Part shown: one piece after another, positions 42,290 to 52,956 of the stretch | How the letters are laid out: every line of letters begins with the position of its first letter | Numbering within the stretch: position 1 is the first letter of the stretch | Assembly (NCBI GenBank): GCA_030323885.1 | Contig: CM059197.1 | Location: 32,629,884 to 32,693,883, forward strand | From: Branchipolynoe longqiensis | Lineage: Eukaryota > Annelida > Polychaeta > Phyllodocida > Polynoidae | Length of the DNA stretch: 64,000 nt | Direction of reading: 5' to 3' | The notes under the pieces: model-generated | Databases searched by the model: none | Seen by the model: the letters and a program-made list of their open reading frames with translations, nothing else | What the model was told of the DNA's origin: nothing | Program-made: the position numbers and the translations under genes

Positions 42290-42985
42290 CCACCCACCTC
42301 CAACCCAACACCCACCTCCAGCATCCACACCCACCTCCAGCATCCACACCCACCTCCAGCATCCACACCCACCTCCAGCATCTATACCCACCTCCGGCAT
42401 CCACACCCACCTCCAGCATCCACACCCACCTCCAGCATCCACACCCAGCTCCAGCATCCACACCCACCTCCAGCATCCATACCCACCTCCGGCATCCACA
42501 CCCACCTCCAGCATCCACACCCACCTCCAGCATCCCCCCCCCACCTCCAGCATCCACACCCACCTCCAGCATCCGCACCCACCTCCAGCATCCACACCCA
42601 CCTCCAGCATCCACACCCAACTCCAGCATCCACACCCACCTCCAGCATCCACACCCACCTCCAGCATCCAGACCCACCTCCAGCATCCACACCCACCTCC
42701 AGCATCCACTCCCAGCTCCAGCATCCACACCCACCGCCAACATCCACACCCACCTCCAGCATCCACACCCACCTCCAGCACCAACACCCACCTCCAGCAT
42801 CCACACCCACCTCCAGCATCCACACCCACCTCCAGCATCCACACCCACCTCCAGCATCCATCCCCACCTCCAGCATCCACACCCCACCTCCAGTATCCAC
42901 ACCCACCTCCATCATCCACACCCACCTCCAGCATCCACACCCACCTCCAGTATCCACACCCAACTCCATCATCCACACCCACCTC
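42290..42985 (+). repeat. 19 bp minisatellite, about 37 units
   Basis: The unit is CAGCATCCACACCCACCTC with single-base variants (AACTC, AGCTC, CGGCAT, TACCCA) and occasional 1-2 bp length changes. Because 19 is not a multiple of three, all three frames stay open and cycle, giving long His/Pro/Ser frames (301 and 315 codons) that are not genes. The complementary strand is G-rich (GGTGGGTGTGG), so quadruplex formation is possible. Confidence 0.97.
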
Positions 42986-43054
42986 CAACAACAATTCACT
43001 CCTCCCAACCTTCACTTCTCAGACACACTGCTTCACCCCGATTTCCCATCTTCT

Positions 43055-43625
43055 ACGCCTCTACCACCCACCCACCACTCCCACACCCACCCAGCCACCC
43101 ACCCACCCACACTAACCTCACGCCCTCTAGATTACACAAATCTACCAACAGCTACCTACCCACATCTACTCAGCCACATCTACTCACTCACACTCACTCA
43201 GACACACTCACTCATCCACAAACATCACACATACACAACTCACACCCCACACACTCCATACCTCTAACACACTCCACCCCCACAACTCCCCCCGCCCATA
43301 CTCCACCCCCACACTGCACACATCCCACACTCCATCCACACTCCACACACATTCCACACACATTCCACACCCACCCACCCACCCACCCACCCACAAACCT
43401 CATACCCCGACTCCCACACACCCTACCCCCACCCCCACACTCCCCCTCCATCTCCCCACCCCTACACTTCCACTGCTCACACAACCCCACACCCCTCACA
43501 CACACCACCCTACACCCCAACACCTCACACACACAAACCCTACGCAACCTCAAACCCTCACACACCACACAACTCCCTACATTCCCACTCACCCACTCAC
43601 ACACGCACCCACCCACACACAACCA
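43055..43625. repeat. CA/CCCA-rich low-complexity tract
   Basis: CCACCCA, ACACTCCA and CACACA words without a fixed unit. The 190-codon minus frame is compositional. Confidence 0.9.
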
Positions 43626-43660
43626 ACCACCCACCTGCCGGTCATTCACCACCCCGCTGA

Positions 43661-43683
43661 CCCCCCCCCCCCCCCCCCCCCCC
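43661..43683. repeat. 23-base C run
   Basis: Uninterrupted C homopolymer. Confidence 0.95.
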
Positions 43684-43939
43684 GGCCCCCACCCCTGCAG
43701 GTCCCGGCCATTCAGCGCACCAATCACGGTTAATGTCCGCCTTCCCCTGCTCCAGGTCAACTGCCCTAGACGGCGCCATGCCAAGGCACATCAGCATCGC
43801 GCATTCATCCCGTCTCCAAGAGAAGGGCGTTGTTTAATCTATATACAGTCGGACACCTTCATTTGCCCGGCGTCTACTTCTTACTTCCGGTTAGGGATGG
43901 TACCAGATATGAACCCCCCCCCCCCCAATAGAACCCACT

Positions 43940-44007
43940 TATGTATATATATGTATATATATATACATATATATATATATATACATTATGTACATATAAT
44001 ATACATA

Positions 44008-44080
<73 letters not shown>
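43940..44080. repeat. (TA)n microsatellite
   Basis: TATATG and TACATA variants passing into about 34 pure TA units that adjoin MITE-Q. Confidence 0.95.
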
Positions 44081-44082
<2 letters not shown>

Positions 44083-44400
44083 TACAAGACTGTTAAACCA
44101 AGCTCGGTTAAACCAAAAGATCGGTTAATCCAAACTTTTTTTCGGTGGCCTGGCAAAATACTACCATTTATCATATACAAAAGTTGGTTAAACCAAAGTC
44201 AGTTAATCCAAATTATCGGTTAATCCAAACAAAATTGTCGGACCCCAGGCCACACCGGTATAGTTAAACCAAATTTTCATGTGGTTATAAAGTCATCTCA
44301 CTTTTTTTATATGATAAATGGTAGTATTTTGCCGCCAAAAAAGTTTGGATTAACTGATCGTTTAGTTTAATTGAGCTTGGTAGAACGGGGTTATATTGTA
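44083..44400. mobile_element. MITE-Q with about 95 bp inverted ends
   Basis: Left GTTAAACCAAGCTCGGTTAA and right (reverse complement TACAATATAACCCCGTT, then CAAGCTCAATTAAACTAA) are long imperfect inverted repeats. Both go through GTTAATCCAAACTTTTTT and CAAAATACTACCATTTATCA. TA lies at each border. Short GGTTAAACC/GGTTAATCC words recur inside. It resembles MITE-P in style (AGTATAACCCC versus AGTAAAACCTC) but the sequence differs. No open frame. Confidence 0.8.
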
Positions 44401-44477
44401 CATACATAAAAAAACAATAATCTAAGTGTCCACATACATTGTATAGTACATTTTCAATAAAGTCAAAGTCAAAGCTA

Positions 44478-44565
44478 AAGCTCGGTTAAACCAATGATCG
44501 GTTAATCCAAACAAATTTCTAGGGTCCCTTCAAGTTTGGTTTAACGGGGTTATACTGTATATATA
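44478..44565 (+). mobile_element. MITE-Q right-end fragment
   Basis: GCTCGGTTAAACCAATGATC then AAGTTTGGTTTAACGGGGTT and ATACTGTATATA. The final 40 bp of it begins the composite array. Confidence 0.75.
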
Positions 44566-45595
44566 TATAAATAGTTCACTCGCAAATGAGAAGGAAAAGA
44601 CTAAGACTAGGAAGGTGACCAGAGTGACATTTGGCAGTTGGCTCACGGCATATAGGAGGCGGGATGAGAGAATGCCTGCTTCACAGTGAATACCATGGAA
44701 GTTAAGGTGGTTAGAGGGAACCATTAAGGGATGAAAGGTCTCCACGTTTTCACGGATTCCGCGATATTTTATATTTACCGATTAACGTTAAAGCTGCATA
44801 GTCCGATGAAAATATCAACTTTTCAAAACTAAAATAATTACCTAGATTTGAGTCTACATATCTAACTGCCCTTCAAGTTTGGTTTAATGGGGTTATACTG
44901 TATATATATATATATGATAAATGTATAATATTTACATATATATATATATAACCAATTAGTTCGCTCGCAAATGAGAAGGACAAGACTAGGACTAGGAAGG
45001 TGAGCAGAGTGACATTTGGCAGTTGGCTCACGGCATATAGGAGGCGGGATGAGAGAATGCCTGCTTCACAGTGAATACCATGGAAGTTAAGGTGGTTAGA
45101 GGGAAACATTACGGGATGAAAGATATCCACGTTTTCCCGGATTCCACAATATTTTATATTTACCGATTAACGTTAAAGCTGCATAGTCCGATGAAAATAT
45201 CAACTTTTCAAAACTAAAATAATTACCTAGATTTGATTCTACATTTCTAACTTCCCTTCCAGTTTGGTTAACCCGGTTATACTGTATATATATATAAATA
45301 GTTTGCTCGCAAATGAGAAGGACAAGACTAGGACTAGGAAGGTGAGCAGAGTGACCTTTGGCAGTTGGCTCATGGCATATAGGAGGCGGGATGAGAGAAT
45401 GCCTGCTTCACAGTGAATACCATGGAAGTTAAGGTGGTTAGAGGGAACCATTAAGGGATGAAAGGTCTCCACGTTTTCACGGATTCCGCGATATTTTATA
45501 TTTACCAATTAACGTTAAAGCTGCATAGTCCGATGAAAATATCAACTTTTCAAAACTAAAATAATTACCTAGATTTGATTCTACATATCTAACTG
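44526..45595 (+). repeat. Composite tandem array, three units of 343, 385 and 342 bp
   Basis: Units start at CCCTTCAAGTTTGG (44526, 44869) and CCCTTCCAGTTTGG (45254). Each contains, in order, the MITE-Q right terminus (GGTTTAACGGGGTTATACTG), a TA tract, about 150 bp with GCAAATGAGAAGGA and GGAGGCGGGATGAGAGAATG, the MITE-G left end (GGGATGAAAG) and the first 80 bp or so of MITE-D, cut after CTACATATCTAACT. The second unit is longer through its TA tract. Similar minus frames of about 70-89 codons exist only because the units are copies. Confidence 0.92.
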
Positions 45596-46347
45596 CCCTC
45601 GGGAGGAGAGAATGCCTGCTTCACAGTGAATACCATGGAAGTTAAGGTGGTTAGAGGGTTGAAAGATAGCCACCTTTTCACCGATTCCGCGATATTTTAT
45701 ATTTACCGATTAATGATGAAGCTGCATAGTCCGATGAAAATATAAACTTTTCAAAACTAAAAAAATTACCTAGATTTGATTCTACATATCTAACTTACTT
45801 AGATACAGGTGCATTTATTGAACATTTGTCATCACATAGAAGGGGATAATGATGCAATTTAATAGAATCTGCCAAAATTGATTAGTGATTGCCAAAATTA
45901 ATTTGGCATGTTTGTACTTCAAATATCTCAAAAGTGAGCTATTTAAAATTAAAGTTACTTCAAATGAAAGTAAAGTAGATCAACCTAATATATCTAACTC
46001 AGAAAATGATAGAAACTCAAAACCATCGGACTATGCAACTTTAAGCAAAATGTCAAAAAATTAAGACGGATATGACAATTAGTTATAGTTTGAATCCCGT
46101 TCTTATATGACCTTAGGTGTTGCTAGAAAATAAAACCCTAACAAGAACGAATCAGTTTTGGGAGATACCATAGGCAAAACAGTGATTGTTGAAACCTGAT
46201 TTCCGCCATTATTCCGCGATTCCCTGACAACAGTGACACTGCTAATCCTATGGGGAAAAAATCCGCGTTTTAGCGGAAATTCGCCGTAGGTGTAATATTC
46301 TCTGCTTGATTTCCGCGTGTTTTGCCTGAAATCACGTTCTTCCCTGA
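45596..46347 (+). mobile_element. MITE-G interrupted by the full MITE-D that ends the array
   Basis: After a shortened unit start (GGGAGGAGAGAATGCCTGC) the MITE-G left end (TTGAAAGATAGCCACC, about 45653) leads to ATTTACCGATTAATGATG, a complete MITE-D, then the rest of MITE-G: GAATCCCGTTCTTATATGAC, TTTCCGCCATTATTCCGCG and the right end CTTCCCTG at 46347. MITE-G also carries a piece like the SINE-A tail (ATGACCTTAGGTGTTGCTAG). Confidence 0.8.
45711..46044 (+). mobile_element. MITE-D, complete, nested in MITE-G
   Basis: It runs from AAGCTGCATAGTCCGATG to GGACTATGCAACTTTAA. The interior is complete, unlike the 80 bp stubs in the preceding units. Confidence 0.88.
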
Positions 46348-46479
46348 ACATTAAGGGACTGCCGTTATTTATATCCACATAATAAATTATATAGTACATA
46401 TATATACAGGCACCTATCTATCTTTGGCATATTCAATCCTATGCACATATGAACTATGTATATATGGATATAATATATA

Positions 46480-46672
46480 CAGTAAAACCTCACTAAATCG
46501 ACCGACCATGTAACCAACTGTAAATGGTCCATTTAGGGAGGTGGTCGCTTTAGGGAGTTAAAAAAAATCATTACAATGGTATTATATGGGAAATCGTTTG
46601 GAACCCAAATAAAGCGATTAATATAGTGGAGTGGTCGGTCTCTGGAGGTGGTCGGTTAGAGAGGTTTTACTG
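46480..46672 (-). mobile_element. MITE-P copy 9
   Basis: CAGTAAAACCTCACTAAATC at the left and GAGAGGTTTTACTG at the right with TA at both borders. The interior (GGAGTGGTCGGTCTCTGGAG) is in reverse orientation relative to the other copies. Confidence 0.93.
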
Positions 46673-47017
46673 TATATATAATACAGCTCGTCATGATCAC
46701 TAGTACTACTAGTGTTTGTGGACGCAGCGCTTTGTTGGTGAACTTTGCCTCTGCAATCAGATAACGAGTAATTACAGAGCCTCCTGATGAGAACTCTGAA
46801 CCCTCGTTCCCTGCGCGAGTGAAGCACTTCCGGCTGCGTTCTGCTAACATTTCGCCGAGCACAGAGCCCCCCCCCCCCCCTCCATACTCATTCAGAACCA
46901 TGAAGCAGTGCCTTTCCATTTTGATAATGTCGTGTTCAATTAAAGCTGCATGATCAGATACAAGTATGGCATCTTCTAAACCAACAGATTTTGATCCTAT
47001 TGTCGTGGGAGGTGATG
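46673..47017. other. Unassigned sequence
   Basis: A 14-base C run near 46868. TTAAAGCTGCATGATCAGAT near 46941 is a MITE-D left-end scrap. No gene was seen. Confidence 0.5.
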
Positions 47018-47345
47018 AAAATGGGAAATATTGCGCCTAGAGCGGGACTCGAACCCACATTTCTTTGCATTCCAGGCCAGTGTGCTAACTATTACACCAC
47101 CTAGGCTCCCTGATATCCCCACACTACCCATGCCTACCTGGTATGTGGCTCCTTGCCTGAGAGGTCAGTGTAGACTACTACACCTGTCCCCCTGGAATTG
47201 TAAGTCTTTTAATGCTTACAATTATATACAGACAGGCAACACACTTACACACACATACACCGGGTAGGTTCACCAACTATACAGCGCATAGATTGTACAG
47301 GATCCTGGTCATGGCACCAGTGTCATGGGGGGTGATGAAAATGGG
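47018..47345 (-). mobile_element. SINE-B unit (reverse), slightly more than one unit
   Basis: The tRNA-like part lies at about 47033-47106 and reads in reverse. A second copy of the phrase GGTGATGAAAATGGGAAATA at the far end (about 47331) shows the unit restarting, as in the tandem copy at 57.1 kb. The tRNA-like part has the anticodon loop CTGGAAT with T33 and GGA, but the anticodon stem has mismatches. Confidence 0.8.
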
Positions 47346-47397
47346 AAATATTGGGGTGGCTGAGTTGAGCATCCATTTCCTGTTTTGGGAGTTTGAG

Positions 47398-47665
47398 GGA
47401 TCCGAACCGATGGGTAGTCACACCAATGACTTAAAACTTGATAGTTGTCACTACCTAGCTTGGCGCTCGGCATTATTAGGATAGGGCAAGGACTGGTTGG
47501 CTCAGTGTCAATATAATGTGACTGAGTGGGATATCAGGTTAGGGTACTGCTGGTCTGGTCTCCCAATGGGACAGCACTATAAAGTCGCCATGAGTTCACG
47601 CTGTCACAAGTCGGTACCTATCCTGATATGACCTTAGCTGTTGACAGGACGTAAAACAACAAGCA
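47398..47665 (+). mobile_element. SINE-A, head mostly lost
   Basis: It starts within the head (GTAGTCACACCAATGACTT) and runs to GACAGGACGTAAAACAACAA. Confidence 0.9.
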
Positions 47666-48109
47666 TCTCCAATGCCAGCTTTTCTGTTCTGACCTCATGA
47701 AAATGTGATTGCGATTCTTTAAGGTGAGTTGCTTCATTCTGACCTCCTGAAAACGTGACTACGGTTCTTTAACTAAGTTTAAGGCGAGCTGCTCCGTTGC
47801 GAGCTTGTAATAATAAATTGTCCATTTGAATGTAAAGATGGGATTTGCCTTAAAGCAGACTGGGGAGCATTACCGCCGGTGTTCACCACAGGCAGTCGGT
47901 TTTAACCTGAGGAGCTTGATGATGGGAATTTGCTTGCACTGTTTAATGTTGACTGCGTCGTGATTCCGTCCTTTGTTTAACGCGGCCTATCAAATCCAGC
48001 AAATGGGCAGAACACTGTTCATTGAGTAACCTCCGTCAATCCTAGTGCGTCGGTTAAAAACAGACAGACGCACTGATTGTGGGATGGAACCGTTGTCCTA
48101 GTTACCTGA
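47666..48109. other. Unassigned; short direct repeat
   Basis: GTTCTGACCTCATGAAAATG (about 47688) and ATTCTGACCTCCTGAAAACG (about 47736) start two related 45 bp blocks. No gene was seen. Confidence 0.5.
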
Positions 48110-48830
48110 CTCCAGTATCAGTCCAAAATCAGCTCAACACCAGCCCTGTACCAGCCCCGCACCACATCCACGCCAAGCGGGTACCAGCTCCAGTACCAGC
48201 TCCACACGAACTCATCCTCAGCTCCGTACCAGTCCCCTACCAGCCCATCACCAAATCCGCACCAGCCCGGCAAGTCCTCGTAGCAGTCACAGTACCAGCC
48301 CAGCACCAACAAATACCAGCCCAGCACCAACACATCCCAGCCCATCCTCAGCCCAGATCACTGCCCAGATCTCAGCCCCATACTAGCCCTAGTACCAGCC
48401 TCACACCAACCCCGCTCCTATTATACCCCGCACCACAAATCTACACCAGCCAGGCACCAGTCTCTGTACCAAATCCACACCAGTGGACACCAGCAGCGAC
48501 ACCACATCTACACCAGCCAGGCACCAGTCTGCACCAAATCCACGCCAGCACCAACACCACATCCACACCAGCCAGGCACCAGCCTGCACCAAATCCACAC
48601 CAGTGTGGCACCAGCACCAACACCACTTCCACACCAGCCAGGCACCAGTCTCTGTACCAAACCACACCAGTGTGGCACCAGCACCAACACCACACATCTA
48701 AACCAGCCCCTATACCAAATCCGTACCATTTCGAAAGCAGCCTCTGCACCACATCCACACCAGCCTGGTACCAGGCCCTTGCACCAGTCGTAGCACCAGT
48801 CCGCTACAAGCCCCAACATTAGCCCCATTC
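48110..48830. repeat. CACCAGC-rich minisatellite, long-unit part
   Basis: Longer degenerate units such as ACACCAGCCAGGCACCAGTC and GTACCAAATCCACACCAGTG repeat several times (48430-48700). The 247-codon plus frame and opposed Trp/Cys/Val-rich frames are repeat translations. Confidence 0.9.
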
Positions 48831-49612
48831 CAGCCCCAACACCAACAGCCACGCCAGCACCAATACCAACACCAATACCAATACCAACACAAACACCAAC
48901 ACCAGTACCAGCACCAGCACCAGCACCAGCAACAGCGCCAATACCAACACCCTCACCCTCACCAACATCAATGGCAGCACCAACACCAACACCAACACCA
49001 TCATCAATATCAACACCAGTACCGACGCTATCACGAACATTGACATCAACAATAACATTAACACCAACACAAGTACCAACATCAACATTGACACCAACAC
49101 CAGTACCAAAACCAACATTAAAACCAACAATAACACCAACATCAACACCAGCACCACCTTAACATCAACAATGACATTAACATCAACACCAGTACCAACA
49201 CCAACATTCACACCAACAATAACACCATACCAACATCAACATCAAAACCATCATCAACACCAACATCAACACCAACACCAGTACCAACACCAACCTTAAG
49301 ATCAACAATGACATTAACACCACTACCAGTGCCAACGCCAACATTGACACCAACATCAACATCAACACCAACACTAGTACCAACACCAACATTAACACCA
49401 AACACCAACATTAAATCCAACACCAACACTAATACCAATGCCCACACCAGCCCCACCACCAACATCACCACTAACCCCAACACCAACACCAACACCAGCA
49501 CCAACACCAACACCAGCACCAGCACCAACACCAGCACCAGCACCAACACCAACACCAGCACCAACACCAACACCAGCACCAACACCAACACCAAAACCAG
49601 CAGCATCCCACT
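48831..49612. repeat. (ACCAACACC)n minisatellite
   Basis: Hexamers ACCAAC, ACCAGC, ATCAAC and AACATT alternate for about 780 bp. A short related array recurs at 51058-51135. Confidence 0.95.
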
Positions 49613-49661
49613 ATCTACCTGACAGTCTCTCTGCCCAATTCCTTGGCTGTTAAATCGAATG

Positions 49662-49706
49662 GAGAGGGGGTTGGGGGTTGGGGGTGGGGTGGGGGCGGGG
49701 GGAGGA
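49662..49706. repeat. G-rich patch
   Basis: GGGGGTTGGGGGTTGGGGGT and following G runs. It fits the four-G-tract pattern of a quadruplex. Confidence 0.85.
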
Positions 49707-49710
49707 ACCC

Positions 49711-50030
49711 GACGGTTGCTCTCATTTCAATCAATCTCGCAGTGATTTCTGCCGCTGCCCCCAATTCGGTTGCTCGGTCGGTGACTAAAAGTTAAAACAA
49801 TATTTTGTGTCCACATTTAGTCGGCATTTTTAATCTGGGGGACGCGCTTCTGTGTGCGTTTGATGGCAGCCGGGCGGCCATTGCTGCTCACTCCAACCCA
49901 CTAAGACGACCACCGTTATGCTTTTGAAAACCAAATTACACCTGCATTTATTTTCACTCTCCATATCCAAATCCACCCTCCCCACCCTACATAAAACTAT
50001 AGCTCCTAACACAGTCTAATATACTTAATG
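49711..50030. other. Unassigned sequence
   Basis: No gene or family seen. Confidence 0.5.
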
Positions 50031-50069
50031 AAATAACAGTCATATTAGACTCTAATATGACTGTTATTT
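50031..50069. repeat. Hairpin with a perfect 17 bp stem
   Basis: AAATAACAGTCATATTA (50031-50047) pairs fully with 50053-50069 across the 5-base loop GACTC. It is not bordered by a T run of the kind used by polymerase III terminators. It may be a palindromic insertion scar. Confidence 0.9.
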
Positions 50070-50630
50070 ATCATCTGAGATAACAGAGAAAAGAACAAGA
50101 CGATAGGATTTTTATGGACGACATAGCGATTTAAATTAATTTCTGTAAGTTGGCCCTAATGTGGGATTTCATCAGTGGTGTTGGATGAAATGCCGGCCTG
50201 AAAGGATCGGACTAATTATCTAAATGGACACAAATCTGCCTGTGACTTCCGAATCGGGTTTCTTGCCAATTACGGCTTGGTATATGCCTCATTACACACG
50301 TGGTCTGCGTGTGATGTCCTGACATGTACATGCCTGCCGAGGACACACACCACACTCACTTCTCTGACCAAAAAAACCCACTAACCCTAAAAAGAAATTA
50401 CAGGAAAGGGGAAAAAAGCCACTATATTTTAAATAATAGAATAAATTTATTTAATAACTACTTTATTATTTCTCTACTTTCCGTTTTATATATTCGATGG
50501 TACCGGTGGAAGTGTAATCAGTTTGTATGGGCAATAATCTACCCAATTCGCAAAGAATTAGAGAAATAAATGTTGCTCATTATGAGGTATTACTATATTA
50601 CTAGTATTAGCCAGTGGCTGTGTTATCGGA
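50070..50630. other. Unassigned sequence
   Basis: An 81-codon plus frame (50324-50569) without a recognisable domain. No call. Confidence 0.45.
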
Positions 50631-50981
50631 CTGGTGTCGCGGTTTAGATTCTCAGTGGGTTTAGAGTCTACGCTCGGGGTTCTACGCATGCACGTATTCG
50701 ATTAACATGACCCGGGCGACTCGGGTCACCCGAGTTGCTAGAAATTCAAATAGAACACCATGAGTGGAGTTGACAAAAACACGTGCCATGTGCAAAAAGT
50801 CCCGACCCTAGCTTGGCTGGGGTTGGCTAGGAGTGATGACGTCACAGTTGTGCATCAAAAAGTTGCTCGGGTCACCCGAGTTGATTAATCAAATACGCTG
50901 AAATGCCATTTGATTTTGACGCATGCGCAGAACCCCAAGCCTAGATTATAAACCCACTGAGAATTTAAACCGCGACACCGG
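50631..50981. mobile_element. 351 bp element with 62 bp inverted ends enclosing another
   Basis: 50631-50692 and 50920-50981 are inverted repeats with about six differences (CTGGTGTCGCGGTTTAGATT versus CCGGTGTCGCGGTTTAAATT). They end inside at a GCATGCGC-type word. Between them is a second inverted-repeat element (TGACCCGGGCGACTCGGGTC at 50708) related to that at 17075-17518, again with TGATGACGTCAC. Confidence 0.82.
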
Positions 50982-51057
50982 AAAGATCTATAGGAATGGT
51001 GCAAAGGCCAGTAGGAAGCGTCGCTCTAATGAAGGGATCCCACACATTGAATTAACG

Positions 51058-51135
51058 CCAACAACAGTACCAACACCAACATTAATACCAACAATAACAC
51101 CAATACCAACATCAACACCAACATCAACAGCAGCA
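51058..51135. repeat. (ACCAACA)n short array
   Basis: CCAACAACAGTACCAACACC and variants, like the 48.8 kb array. Confidence 0.85.
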
Positions 51136-51154
51136 CACGTGTATATGACTACAC

Positions 51155-51288
51155 ACATATATATATATATATATATAAATACATACACATATATCTAAAT
51201 ACATACAAAGAAGCAGCCACACACATATGTCTCTCTCTCTTTATATATATATTGTCTCTCTCTGTCTATATATATATATATTTATATA
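51155..51288. repeat. TA and TCTC microsatellites
   Basis: (TA)n, CTCTCTCTCT and (TA)n again. Confidence 0.9.
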
Positions 51289-51291
51289 TGA

Positions 51292-51521
51292 AGAGTTCAG
51301 GCACAAAACCCCGTAAACACCAATTAAAAAATTGAATTAAAATAAAATACTTTTACTTGAAGATAATTTTAATTCTCACTAATTCCACTTTTATTGTGAT
51401 GAAATGGCTATGGAACAGTGAACAAAAAATATGAATGTAAAAAATGAACCTTTTCAAGGTTTGACTTCAATGTTTATCTCAATTTCTGGATTGCTGTTTA
51501 CAGGGTTTTGTGCCTGAACTC
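51292..51521. mobile_element. MITE-J copy 2
   Basis: GAGTTCAGGCACAAAACCCC at the left is inverted at the right (GGGTTTTGTGCCTGAACTC). The interior is reversed relative to the 39.3 kb copy. Both borders are TA-rich. Confidence 0.85.
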
Positions 51522-51924
51522 GATATATATATATAAATATCTAGTTATATATATGTTATATATATGTAATATATATGTTATATATATATATGTTATATAT
51601 ATATGTAGGTATTGCCGGTATTGCAACACCTCAGGGAGTTTGACGCCCCTGCCCTGCAGAGTTGTAAACCACTGCCTTGTGGTACAGGTTCTTGACAGAA
51701 TCGAAGGCTAAGCGAGCAAACCCTAAACAGAAAACCATGTCAAAGTGGCAGCATTAAGGGCGGTTGATGTATCGAACTCCCATCATCTCCCGACCAGCCA
51801 CTGCAGGGACAAATAGTTTTGCGCCTGTCTTGACATGTTCTTGCCGGTGTGAAACCTCTATTTGCTCCCCGAGAGAGTGCCGCTGGTAACTTGCAAAAGC
51901 CAGCAGCACTTCAGCACTTTTGCA
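51522..51924. other. TA-rich start, then unassigned
   Basis: TATATGTTATATA repeats to about 51605, then complex sequence without a gene. Confidence 0.5.
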
Positions 51925-52018
51925 GGCAGCTTTCATGAAAGAAATGGAGAGCGGCAGTCAAGTAATGAAAGCAGTCTTTGTCGCATCGCGACTGACAGCA
52001 TGATGATGATGATGATAT
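51925..52018 (+). mobile_element. LINE 3' end with (ATG)n tail
   Basis: GGCAGTCAAGTAATGAAAGC, AGTCTTTGTCGCATCGCGAC and TGATGATGATGATGAT match the tails at 18.5 and 33.4 kb. It ends in (TA)n. Confidence 0.75.
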
Positions 52019-52545
52019 ATATATATATGTTATAATTTTAAGTGAGTGGTACAGGCAAGAGGCTGAATCGGGACAGCTGAATAGGCCAGGTGGCAGCACC
52101 AGGCAAGACAGACAGCCTGCCCATTCGCCTGAGGTTGTTAAGTGTCAATAGTTGTGACGTGTCCAGACAAGGTGCTAAGCAGAGGTAACATTAAAGGATA
52201 ATCAGTTTACTGATAATTATACTCGTATAACTTGCAACACTGTTTTAATTCTACTCGTCCTAATAAATCCACTCCAAGAACCAGCCTTACCAACGCGACC
52301 ACCAAACAGTACAACACATGGCTGCCGGCTGCCGTGGCGACACACTCCACTACCCACATAACAACGCATCAACCAGTGGAACATAAACTGACAAACTGTG
52401 GGAAGAGCAAACCTGTGTCGGGTCAATATTATTGAACACCGAACATGCTTAAGGGAGCTGGCGGCAAAATGCGTCGTTCAGCGCAGAACCCAATAAAAGC
52501 AGCTGTGCCTATCGCTGCATCACAGACGAGCTGCTTCTGATGTGG
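52019..52545. other. Unassigned sequence
   Basis: No supported feature; short frames only. Confidence 0.5.
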
Positions 52546-52860
52546 GACACGCTGGCTGAGTCGGTAGAGCGCAGACTTCCCGTGCGGAAGGTCGGGAGTT
52601 TGACTCATAGCCGAGTCAAAGGAATGACTTATAACATTGATGCTTATCGCCACCTAGCCTGGCGCTCGGCATTAATAGGATAGGACAAGGACTGGTTAGC
52701 ATAGTGTCAAGGTAATGTGACTGAGTGGGATATAGTGTCATGGTGGTGGTGGTGGCCTGGTGTCCCAGTGGGGCATGTGTGTTCACTGTCACAAGTTGGT
52801 ACCCATACTGATATGACCTTAACTGTTGCTAGGATGTAAAACGACAAACAAACAAAACAA
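52546..52860 (+). mobile_element. SINE-A with a short deletion in the 3' part
   Basis: Head GCTGAGTCGGTAGAGCGCAG, then GGGAGTTTGACTC. A GGTGGTGGTGG run replaces part of the body, and CACTATAAAGTCGCC is missing between GTGGGGCA and TGTGTGTTCACTG. The tail is ATGTAAAACGACAAACAAAC. Confidence 0.9.
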
Positions 52861-52911
52861 ACAGCTTCTGATGTAAATGTGGAGCAATCGCGAAGATGTT
52901 CCCTTAAACTT

Positions 52912-52956
52912 AAAGGTGTACAATCCGATTGTTTTGAGTTCCTACCATATTCTTCA
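52912..52956 (-). mobile_element. MITE-D end fragment
   Basis: AAAGGTGTACAATCCGATTG followed by TTTTGAGTTCCTACCAT resembles the right end. It leads into the next element. Confidence 0.55.

Noticed and set aside
42068..43115. Frames of 301 and 315 codons with His/Pro/Ser or Trp/Val/Gly repeats
   Set aside because: They translate a 19 bp minisatellite in shifting frames, extended at the end by unrelated sequence.
44530..45508. Three similar minus-strand frames with PSNHLNFHGIHCEAG
   Set aside because: The similarity is explained by recent tandem duplication and each frame reads through transposon ends and TA tracts.
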